From Otatea glauca (Eukaryota; Streptophyta; Magnoliopsida; Poales; Poaceae), in the NCBI GenBank assembly GCA_036346275.1, contig CM070722.1, positions 29,098,859 to 29,162,858 of the forward strand: a stretch of DNA of 64,000 nt, given 5' to 3'. The notes beneath the pieces are model-generated. The model was not told the origin of the DNA. It made no database searches and saw only the letters and a program-made list of their open reading frames with translations. Made by a program: the position numbers and the translations under genes. How positions within the stretch are numbered: position 1 is the first letter of the stretch; each line of letters opens with the position of its first letter. Below, one piece after another: positions 35,190 through 44,515 of this stretch.

Positions 35190-36416
35190 AGGTATGAATC
35201 GTTGACTCCGGTTGCTCTCGTCAAATGACCGAAGACTCCAGATGGTTCTCTTCCCTAATCCGAGCTCCTGGTGATAAGTTGATCACTTTTGGGGACGCTT
35301 CATCAGGTAAAGTCATTGCCAAAGGTACTATCTGCATTAATGACAATTTCATTCTTAAGGACGTTGCCTTAGTGAGTAAGCTGTAATACAATTTGCTTTT
35401 TGTCTCTTAGCTTATCGATGACTCTTTCGAGGTAAGCTTTAAAAGTAGTGCCGGTAGAATCCTTCATATATCAGGAGGGTTAGTTTATGGAATTTCAAGA
35501 TTTAGGATAGTCTTTCATGCTAATTTTTCTCCTTTTTCTAGATATTCTCTTCGTTGTTTGATTGTTTCAGAGTCCCATGATCTCTTCTTCTGGCATAGGT
35601 CACATCAGCTTCGACTATTTGACCCGGGTTAGCAACCACGATCTCATTCGTGGTTTGCCTAAACTCAAGATGGTCAAAGACTTAGTTTGCTCTCCTTGAC
35701 GACATGGCAATATGGTTGCTACTTTTCATCCTCTAGTCACTATTGTGATGACTGATGCACCAGGACAGCTTTTACATATGGACACTGTTGGTCCAGCTAG
35801 AGTGCACTCAGCGGGTGGGAAGTGGTAGTTCTTGTCATTGTTGATGATTTTTTGAGGTATTCTTGGGTATTTTTATGGCCTCGAAGGATGAGTCTTTTAC
35901 CTATTTCAGCGGTTTGGTCTGTAGGTTGTCGATTGAGCTCCCTGGTGCCTTACGAGCTATACGCATTGACAATAGCATGGAGTTCAAGAACTTCTACTTT
36001 GAGAGCTTCTGTGAGGAGTTAGGCGTAGAGCATCAGTTCTCCTCTCCATACGTCCCTCAGCAAAATGGCATAGTCGAAATAAAGAATAGAACCTTGGTCG
36101 AGATGGCCAGGACGATGCTAGATGAGTATAGTACTCTTAGGAAGTTTTGGACTGAGGCTATAGCTATTGCTTGTCATGTGTCTAATCGAGTATTCTTGAT
36201 AGCACATTTGCATCACACTTCTTGTGAGTTGAGGTATGGGCGAAAGCCTCGTATTTCTCATTTTCGTGTGTTTGGTTGTAAGTGTTTTATTTTGAAGTCT
36301 GGAAACCTAGATAAGTTCGAGTCTCGTTCTTATGATAGCATTTTTCTAGGTTACTCGACCTCTTCTCGTAGCTATAGGGTTTGGAGTTGTGAGGCAAATA
36401 GGATCATAGAGACCTC
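35190..36416 (+). pseudogene. Copia pol part 1: protease, GAG-pre-integrase, integrase
   Basis: Translation gives the protease motif VDSGCSRQMT (Asp near 35203), then LITFGDASSGKV and the pre-integrase SNHDLIRGLPKLKMVKDLV with its cysteine pair lost to a stop near 35697. Integrase core: HMDTVGPARVHS, then after a frameshift near 35860 an open stretch 35863-36416 with IRIDNSMEFKN, YVPQQNGIVEIKNRTLVEMA (DDE residues recognisable) and FRVFGCKCFI. In an active copy the SIRE family expresses this as one gag-pol polyprotein. Here stops precede and follow the open part, and CACTA-3 cuts it at 36416. Confidence 0.85.
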
Positions 36417-36429
36417 CACTACTACAGAA

Positions 36430-36895
36430 TGGTACATCACTATCGCTTCATCTGGGTCGGTTCTTAAGTTTTTAGGAAAAATCGATTGTGATAGATGACT
36501 TAGGAGGGGGTGTTAATAATAATCACTATCGGTTCTCAGGTTAGAAGAGATTGTGAAGTAGCACTGGACACATCAAAATTGGTTCTGATCAAGAGAACCG
36601 ATTGAGCTGTGTAATGCACATCACTATCGGTTCTTACCTAAGAAGTGATAGTGATGTGGACATGCACATCACTATCGGCTCTTATGAGAGAAGCGATAGT
36701 GATGTGCATACACATCACTACCGGTTCTTGCATAAGAAGCGATAGTGATGTGCATGTCCACATCGCTCTCGCTTCTTATGCAAGAACTGATAGTGATGTG
36801 TGTGCTCATCACTATCGCTTCTCACATAAGAACCGATAGTGATGTGTGTGGTACATCTCAATCGGTTTTAATGTTAGAATTGATTGTGATGTGTC
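36430..36895. repeat. CACTA-3 left subterminal palindromic repeats
   Basis: Alternating CACTATCGGTTCTT-like and AGAAGCGATAGTGATG-like words, in places perfect inverted repeats such as around 36720-36790. Overlapping short frames here are repeat artefacts. Confidence 0.88.
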
Positions 36896-37544
36896 TCGCT
36901 AGGTTATTTATACCCTCAGGTTGAATCTTCCTCTGTTGCTATTCCAAAGGCTAAGAAAACCGCTGTCATCCAAAAAATCAACACATATTTTGGTTGGAAG
37001 CAATACTAGGGTGAGAAAATTTGAAATCCTCAAGGTTGGGTGTTAATAGGGTAAATTTGAAGCCCTAGCTTGAGTAGATTTCCCCTCTTTTTTTCCTCAT
37101 TTGTGGTTTTCTTCAAAATGTGAGCATTCCTTCAAACCCCTTCAACTTTGCACTAGGTAATTTTGATATGTCACAAAGAAAGTTTAGGTTGCACTAGAAT
37201 TGTGTGTATCCTATCATATTTCTCACCCTTTATTTGACATGCAAAAATCCATTTACTTATCTTTGTAGTGCTCTCGTGTTAATCTGAAATTATTAATACT
37301 GTCATAGGATGAATGTTAGACTTTTCTACTCTTGCATGCTTTTATCAGGCTAGAAATTGTGCATGTGCCAAGTCAGTAATTACAACAAGAAAACTATTGT
37401 CTTTTCCCACCAACAAGCAAGACACCATGCTAATAGACCATGTGTTCTTCATAGCCCAATACTCAATTTGTCACTGGGAATACTTACTCCTCTTCTTAGT
37501 TCATAGTTAATTTTGGTGCCTTTTGATATATTTGTATCGGTTTA

Positions 37545-38060
37545 CGTGGAAAACTGACAGTGATGAATCATATTAGTGTCGGTTTTTAATAGATACCGAT
37601 AGTGATAATATTTTAATCTGCGTCGGTTTCTAGTAGTAACTGATAGTGATACTATGCCCATCTGTGTCGGTTTTTAATATAAACCGATAGTGATACTGTG
37701 GTCATTTGTGTCGGTTTTTAATATAAACCGATATTGATACTGTTGTCATCTGTGTCAGTTTTTAATATAAACCAATAGTGATACTATGGTCATCTATGTC
37801 GATTTTTAATATAAACCGATAGTGATACTATTCTCATCTGTGTTGGTTTAATGAAAGAAACCGATAGGAATGGACTACTCATCTATATCGGTTTGTAGTA
37901 AAAACCGATTGAGATAAGCTTACTATTTGTGTTGGTTTTAAGTTAAAATCGATTGAGATGGGCTTCCTAATTGTGTCAGTTCTACTTTGAACCCGATTAT
38001 AATTTCGTTTAGTGCTGTCGGTTCTGCTTTGAACCGATTGGAATTATAACTTTTCAATGT
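37545..38060 (+). repeat. 44-bp tandem array of hairpin units inside CACTA-3
   Basis: The word AAACCG(A) recurs at 37681, 37725, 37769, 37813, about 37858, 37902, 37946 and 37990, i.e. every 44 bp (one step of 45). Units before 37681 (37593, 37637) keep the same phase. About 11-12 units. Each unit is itself a short inverted repeat: GTCGGTTT...ATAAACCGATAG with an AT-rich loop. Confidence 0.88.
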
Positions 38061-38106
38061 CGGTTTAATGTTGAATTGACTGTCTTGCCTCATTTGGACA
38101 AATTTA

Positions 38107-39381
38107 ATGCAGAGTAACTTGTCGTCATTCTTCTTCATTGCTCACTCTTCCTGGCCCGTAGTCCAGTCCAACCCTAGCTACACTCTTCCCGATGTCCTCT
38201 CCTCTTGCCGCCACGTTGAGCTCCTACTCCATCTCGTCCATATTGGCGGCGGCCGCGCCTCTATCAAGGACCTTCGCCTTCGCTGCGTCATCCCGCCCGC
38301 CTCCACGCTCCTGGACTCCTCCCCCGATGGTCCCGCCGTGAAGCTCGGATCTGTTCAGAGCACGCCGCTGGACGCCGCGTTGGTCGAAGACCATGAGCTC
38401 AAGCCGGTGAGTCTCCCGCTGTTTCTTCATCTTATGTGTACCATGCCTCTCCCGTGTTGGGTTCCCCATCTAATTAGGTTTCATCTACTGGCTCTCGCTC
38501 CCCATGTAGTGGATGCTCCAGCGCTCCAAGCTCGTGTGCGATCCGGCCTCATTCGGGTACCGGAGGCTGCTGCCTTTCCAAAATGAGATGGCCATGAACG
38601 GTAACAACATCCTTTGTGGCTTCACTTCACTTTGATTCATCTTTTCGTGTGTTTCGAAAAGCATTTCTTAGACCATTTCCTTGTGTTTATGTGGTTGAGT
38701 GGTTCAGATAATTCAGAAAACACAACTGACAACTCAAAGAAAGAGCTCAGCAGATCTTATTTTGGGTTGGTTGATGAATTTGTGGATGGGAGTCACGATG
38801 AAGCTGATAATACTATGAATTCTATAGAGTCAGTTGTTGTCAAGACTGAAGGAGACCAAGAGGTGAAGGATTACTGTAACATTTTCAAGGATGAAACCAA
38901 GATAGTCCCTCATGATCTTTCATGTAGCAAACCGATAAATCTGAAGCTATACCCATCTCTTATTTCCGTCCATAAATTAAGCTATATATTCAGATCTATC
39001 TTATGTCCTGTATAGCATGGAGATCATATTTTGCTTCTGTGTTTTAGTGCCTTACCCTTCATCCTAGCTCATTCAGCCACAAAAGGATGCTGCCATTTCT
39101 CATGGAGAATGGTAAGATGACTGTTAATTTCAACTGATTATGATTTAGTGCGACCTCTTTCAGAATTTGTTTTTCTGATTATGTGCTATTGTCTTGCTGT
39201 CTCAGAACTCTCATCTCAAGAAAGTGACAAGGCTGAATTAACATCAGATCAGAATGGTGTGCTGGCCAGTGCACTGAATCAGCTTGCTGTCTCAGAATAC
39301 TCTCCTGAGAAAAACAACAAAGATGAAGTTGAAAGAGCAGAAGAAGATGCATTGAAATCAGAAGGTGGTGCAGCTGACAGG
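38107..39381 (+). pseudogene. Captured host-gene fragment with at least five exons, product unknown
   Basis: Exon 1 runs in an open frame to 38409 (ends EDHELKP), donor GTGAGT. Exon 2 (38508-38597; starts WMLQRSKLVCDP, includes FGYRRLLPFQNEM) has acceptor GTAG and donor GTAAC. Exon 3 starts 38708 (NSENTTDNSKKELSRSYFG, acidic). A ~35-bp exon lies near 39081-39115 (KRMLPFLMEN). Exon 5 is 39206-39381 (LSSQESDKAELTSDQNG, acidic, Glu/Ser-rich, donor GTTAGC). Phases match across the junctions I checked, which random sequence would not do. GC-rich exon 1 and AT-rich introns resemble a normal grass gene. I do not recognise the family. The end of exon 3 and any further exons are unclear. Confidence 0.55.
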
Positions 39382-40009
39382 TTAGCAATTACTTGTAGAT
39401 GGGAACTGTTTGCATTGCTCACAAGTTTTTTCTCTACCCCTATTCCGTCTGACTATTTGGCTATGTATTTGTTGCATCATCCAGTAGTTCAGAAGTGGAA
39501 GGTAATGTTACTGTAAAATTTTAGTCACAAAGAATTGGATTGGACAATTACATGATAAACAATAATTGTAACATGGCATACTAGATTTCTTTCGGAGCAT
39601 ATATATACTGGTATAAATCAACTTGGTGCATGACGACTACTGACAGTTAGTGTAAGCAGTTTGCCAATGTCAAGTGCCATATGCACCTAGTTTATGACAA
39701 CCTGATTTTGACACTAACAAAAAAATGATAGAAAGTTTACATATTGGGGCAAATTAGGTTTGTGTATTGGGGCAGATTAGGGTTGTGTATTATGACCACC
39801 TTTTCCATTGTCATTAATTTATTAGGCATTCAAAGAAAAAAGAATGTCAACTGAGAATGTGTAATCTACTGTGTGAATGTGATATTGGGCATCCAAAGAA
39901 ATTTATTGGGCATATTGTGTGTAATCTACTATGTGAATGTGATATGTGCATACCATGTGTAATGTGCTGTTTTTGGGAAGGTGCACAAATAGAAATAGCA
40001 TACCCCTTT
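39382..40009. other. CACTA-3 interior without recognisable gene
   Basis: AT-rich sequence, possibly intron or 3' flank of the captured fragment. A short direct duplication (TGTGTAATCTACT.TGTGAATGTGATAT) lies near 39857 and 39918. Confidence 0.5.
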
Positions 40010-40340
40010 TCACTATCGGTTCTTAGAAAGAAGCGATAGTAATGAAGCGCTCATCACTATTAGTTCCTTCTCAGAAGCGATAATGATGAGGCACTCTAAG
40101 AAAGAACCGATAGTGATGATGCCTTATCACTATCACTTCTTTTTCAGAAGCGATAGTGATGAGGCGTTCATCATTATCAGTTCTGGTCAAGAACCGATTG
40201 TGATGATGCATTTATCACAATTGGGCAAAAATCGACTGTAATAGTGCCACCTCATCATTGTCGAATGACTTTGTATCGCCACCAGAACCGACTGTGATGA
40301 CGGAAAAGAATCGGTTGTGATGTATATTCCTATAGTAGTG
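40010..40340. repeat. CACTA-3 right subterminal palindromic repeats and TIR
   Basis: Alternating ATCACTATCGGTTCTT/AGAAGCGATAGTGATG words shading into ACCGATTGTGATG and ACCGACTGTGATG variants, ending in the TIR. Confidence 0.88.
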
Positions 40341-42088
40341 CTGTGAGGTGACCTTTGATGAGGCTAGTCCAGGAGCTAGACCAGACATATCAGACTCTTC
40401 TTCCCTCTCCGAGACCATCTTTGTAGAGGATGAGGATGATGAAGATGACAGTGTTCCACCTGATCAAATCCCCTCTACACCTGAGCCTCAGGGGGACCAG
40501 CCCTTACCTTCAGACTCTTCTGTTCATGAGGTAGATGCCACTTCTACTTCTGGACCTCCCCGCCATATTCAGAGGCATCATCCAGCTGATCAGATCATTG
40601 GCGATCTGTTTAAGCGAGCCACACGCTTAAAATCAGGCTTATCCAGCTTCTGCATTCACTCAGCCTTTGTTGCCTCAGGGCTTTTGTTGCATCAAACTGA
40701 GAGGGAAAGTGACATGGGAACTGGAGTCTCACATGCATAAGTATCTAGGCTAGTTGTACAGGGCTTCACTCAGGTTGAGGGTTTTGACTTTGAGGAGACC
40801 TTTACCCCTGTAGCTAGACTAGAGGCTATTAAGATCTTACTTGCATTTTCGGCATCCAAGGGCTTCAAGCTTTATCAAATGGATGTCAAGAGTGCATTCT
40901 TCAATGGATATATTGAGGAAGAGTTGTATGTCAGACAGCCTCTAGGATTTGAGAACCCCAAATATCCAAACCATGTCTTTAAGCTTTCCAAAGCTTTATA
41001 TGGACTTAAGCAGGCCACAAGAGCTTGGTATGAGAGTCTTAAGTCCTATCTTCTTAGTCATGGTTTTAAGATGGGTATAGTAGACAAGACTCTGTTCATC
41101 AGACAATAGGATTCTCATTTCCTTCTCGTTTAGATTTATGTGGATGATATTATCTTTGGTGGCTCTTCGCACTCTCTTGTCTCAGTTTTCAGAAATGATG
41201 AGCATAAAGTTCGAGATGAGTATGATGGGCGAGTTGAGCTACTTCCTCGGCTTCCAGATCAAGCAAACTCGGGAGGGCATTTTCTTGCATCAAGGCAAGT
41301 ACACTCGAGACCTCTTGAGATGCTTCGATATGTCTGATGGGAAGCCGGTGATGACTCCTATGGCTATCACTGTTGTCCTCGAGCCTGATGAGGATGGTGA
41401 GCCAGTTGATCAGAAGGAGTTCAGGATCATGATCGGTGCCCTCTTGTACCTCACTGCTTTGAGGCCGAACATACGTTTTGCTGTGTGTCTGTGCGCTCGA
41501 TTTCAGGCTTCTCTTCATGCCTCTCACCGCTAAGTGGTGAAGCGCATCTTTAAGTACCTTCGAGCTAGCACTTACTATGGTATTTAGTACTCTTCCTCTT
41601 CTTGTCTGTTCCTTAGAGCCTTTTCAGATGCAGACTTTACTTGTTGTAGGATATATAGAAAGAGCACTTCTGGCATTTGCCAATTCATTGGTACTTCTTT
41701 TGTTTCTTGGTTATCTAGAAAGTAGTCCGGAGTTGCACAGTCCACTACTGAGGTCGAGTACATTGCATCTGCTAGTTGTTGTAGTCAAGTGCTATGGATG
41801 AGATCGACCTTGCGGGACTTTGGGTTAAACATAGATAGTGTTCCACTTTTCTGTGACAATACTTCTGCCATTTGTATTGCGAAGAACCTAGTGCAGCATT
41901 CCAGGACCAAGCATACTGATATTAGATATCACTTCCTTAGAGACCATGTGGAGAAGGGTGATATAGTGCTCCAGTTTGTGGAGAGTGATCACCAGATTAT
42001 CGATATCTTTACCAAGCCTTTGGATAGCTCTAGGTTTTTAGCCTTGAGGGGAGAGCTTGGAGTCGTGTGCCCTTACGGCATCTCTTGA
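40341..42088 (+). pseudogene. Copia pol part 2: linker, reverse transcriptase, RNase H
   Basis: Continues the frame cut at 36416: EVTFDEASPG, then an acidic linker (EDEDDEDD) and IIGDLFKRATRLKSGLSSF. A foreign 71-bp patch (40679-40749) replaces the first RT segment. RT resumes with LVVQGFTQVEGFDFEETFTPVARLEAIK, LYQMDVKSAFFNG, ALYGLKQATRAWYE, a stop at 41107, and catalytic YVDDIIFGG (Asp pair 41143-41148). A frameshift precedes the LSYFLGFQIKQ section (41138-41533). RNase H is read at 41560-42088 (FSDADF, STTEVEYIA, FCDNTSAICIAKN, SRTKHTDIRYHFLRD, ending with DIFTKPLD). The lost N-terminal RT, stops and frameshifts make it inactive. Confidence 0.88.
40679..40749 (+). other. 71-bp gypsy chromodomain-derived patch in copia RT
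   Basis: Matches 32941-33010, the G3 chromodomain coding sequence, in the same orientation with only two substitutions over about 70 bp. In copia it sits between the FVAS stretch and the RLV.QG motif, where the family has roughly 60-70 codons of early RT. These are missing here. Confidence 0.88.
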
Positions 42089-43922
42089 GGGGGAGCTGGT
42101 TCTATATATTATGTATTATTTGTTTACTTCCAACTTTTCCTTTCTTCTGCATCTTCTGGGTGATATTAGGCTTATTCCAAGAATTCTGAATACACTTCAC
42201 TTAGACTTCTGGCATGCTTTGTATGGACCTCTCATCTTATGCTATAAATTGCTATCATGCACAATTAGCTTTCCTCTTTTCTCTCTAGGTTGAGTTCCCT
42301 CACATTCTTGTAAGTTTAGCAGGTGTTGGGCCCCCTAGGTAGGCAGGGTCTGTGTGCACTCCCTAGCTTGTGTTCAAGAGTCAGCTTTCCTATGTCAGAC
42401 ATATAGGAAAGGTGAGAGTGAGTCTCAGCCATAGTGTTTCTCTTCTATCTTTTCTATACGCTAAAGCTACCCAATTTGCAGTTTCTCTATTTCTTCTCCT
42501 CATTCTGTGTTTCTGGTTTCAATATTGAGTTCATTTGGACATTCTTTTAGTTTAATTCTACTAATAACTCAACTTGAACCAGATTTATGCTTAAAATTGA
42601 TTCACTTGTTGAGGGGGAGTTTGAGGAGCTGTTTCATTCATTGCATATAGAATTTATTTTTTGTTTTAATGAGCTTTGTCTATTATGCAAATGAGCTATC
42701 ATTCATGCTATGCACCTAGCTACTTTTCTGAGGATTATTGCTAGCGTAGATATGTTCAAATTCATTTTGCTTCATCATGCTAAGCTTGTTAAAAAAATAA
42801 AAAATTGAGCTTTAATAAAAATTTGATTAAACTTGTAGCTTTCAGTTGCTATGTTTCCTCAGTAGGGGCATATGGCATGTTTTGTGAAATCTTGGATTTC
42901 TACTAGAGTCCCTATAGCAGCATGGGTGAAGCTAGATAGATCCATTTTAGAGTCCTTCACATGCTCATGAATCAAAGTACTAAAATGAAAAGAAAATTTG
43001 ACTTTTGTGTGCAAATTGATCTCAACACTTTACATTCACGAGACTACTTCCCATTGCACTTGGGATGAACTTGGAATGTATCATTTATGACCAAGACCAT
43101 TCTTTTAAGAGTCCTTCTTGAGATGGTCGACGATGGCTTGAGTCAATAACACTTGAAAAATGCAAATCAAAAAAAGAAAAGTGGGTAAAGAATGCAAATA
43201 ATGTCAAATATTTGCACCCCACTATGTGCGTTCAAGTTTTAAAACAAAATTTGCATTAAAGATGATTGAGCACGCAGGATCTTTTATGCACAAATGTTGA
43301 CTTGGTTGAACTCTAAGTCTTCCATTTGATCTATTGTATGGCTTTGCTTCTAGTTTAGAGTCTATGGTAAGTGTTGCACTTGTTAAAATAATGCAAAAAT
43401 GACAGTCTTATTTGTGCTTGCTAGCAAAGGTATTACAATTTGCACTTGGACATGTCTTAGTTTAGCATAATCTGAACTTGAGTGGCCTGGTGCCATACTT
43501 TGTCTATAAGGTACTTGGATAATTCCCAAAGCTCTTTAGGTGTATTTCATGCATACATGTTGATAAGGGAGAAAAATGCCATTTTGATGCCTATATTGCC
43601 AAAAGGGGAAGAAATTGTTGAAAAGGCATCATCGAAAGGTGAGAAATGTAAATGCATCTTGGCTCTTATGATCATGGTGAAAAAATTGCTTGTTCTTAGG
43701 ATCGTAAGCATATTTGAGCTTTTGTGAGTTTTGTCTTGGATTTCTATAGTTTTTGTGGAAAACTTGTTCTTTCTATTAGCTTGCTCTAAAATCCCTCTTG
43801 TCAACTTGGTCATGATCTTATTTCCTCTTGCTCTGACCAAGTCTGGCTTTGCAATCAAATTGCTTTTTTCCACCTTTTTCAAACTTAAATTTATGCCTTT
43901 TTGGTGATTTGTCAATATACTC
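42089..43922 (+). other. Copia 3' region between pol and 3' LTR
   Basis: About 1.8 kb without a convincing gene. Purine tracts containing GAGGGGGAG occur just after pol (42088), at 42611 and at the PPT, a known feature of SIRE-type elements. Some SIRE relatives carry an env-like ORF here; I see none, only short unrelated frames. Confidence 0.65.
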
Positions 43923-43936
43923 ATCAAGGGGGAGAT
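43923..43936 (+). promoter_or_regulatory. Copia polypurine tract
   Basis: ATCAAGGGGGAGAT-type run directly before the TGAAAGACC LTR start. Confidence 0.8.
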
Positions 43937-44310
43937 TGAAAGACCATGTGGAGGTCTAACCATGTTGGTGATGAATATTTGACTGTATTTGAGTTAGGAA
44001 TAAGATTTATTTTTAGCAATTGGATAATTATCGTATAGCATTTTGGACATTGCTATGTGATGGGTTTCCTTATTTTTTATGATTGCACGACGATGGTGCT
44101 AGGTCTTGGTGAGGCGGAGGATGACCAGGACTAGGAGAGGTGCGCTGGAGGTCCAAACGGTGAGGCTAGAGGATGACCGGAGACGGAGTCGTTGTGAGCC
44201 TAGAAGACAAGTGAATGGCTGAGATGCTAACTTGGGGTTGCTCGGATCAAGAAGAGCCGTTGGATTGCGGTTTAGAGGATAGAGTAGCAGTCAAGTTAGC
44301 TTGAGTGAAT

Positions 44311-44441
44311 CTCAACCTTTGATGAGGTTTCTTGAGGGCCAAGTATAACTCATCTAAGGGTGGAGGATTACTCAATCTCAACCCTTGATGAGGTTACCTG
44401 AGGGCCAAGTAGAACTCATCCAAAGATAGAGGATGACTCAA
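44311..44441 (+). repeat. 66-bp tandem duplication in copia LTR
   Basis: CTCAACC(T/C)TTGATGAGGTT starts at 44311 and 44377, followed by matching GAGGGCCAAGTA and AACTCATC blocks. It lies just upstream of the TATA box. Confidence 0.88.
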
Positions 44442-44447
44442 GAGTAG

Positions 44448-44456
44448 TATAAATAG
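44448..44456 (+). promoter_or_regulatory. TATA box of copia 3' LTR
   Basis: TATAAATAG, positionally equivalent to 25234 and 62611. Confidence 0.7.
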
Positions 44457-44510
44457 AGGGGTAGGGTAGCTCTCCCCTTTTGAAGGTTTTGTGTGCTCCT
44501 TTGAGCTTTG

Positions 44511-44515
44511 CCCAC
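44511..44515. repeat. Target-site duplication of G2, left copy
   Basis: CCCAC before the TGTAAC LTR start; identical to 56605-56609. Confidence 0.92.

Larger units (their letters stand above)
36417..40340 (+). mobile_element. CACTA-3: 3.9-kb non-autonomous CACTA with captured gene (Pack-CACTA type)
   Basis: Left end CACTACTACAGAATGG at 36417 and right end CCTATAGTAGTG at 40340 form the TIRs. Flanking trinucleotides are CTC (36414-36416) and CTG (40341-40343). The copia reading frame is best restored if CTG was the original target and the left copy has one change. Subterminal palindromic ATCGGTT modules lie at 36430-36890 and 40010-40330. The interior holds a 44-bp tandem array and a plus-strand multi-exon gene fragment. 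No transposase is present, so it depends on another element. Confidence 0.9.

Noticed and set aside
42089..43936. Env-like ORF3 expected in some SIRE relatives
   Set aside because: No long frame, transmembrane pattern or coiled coil could be supported in this region.
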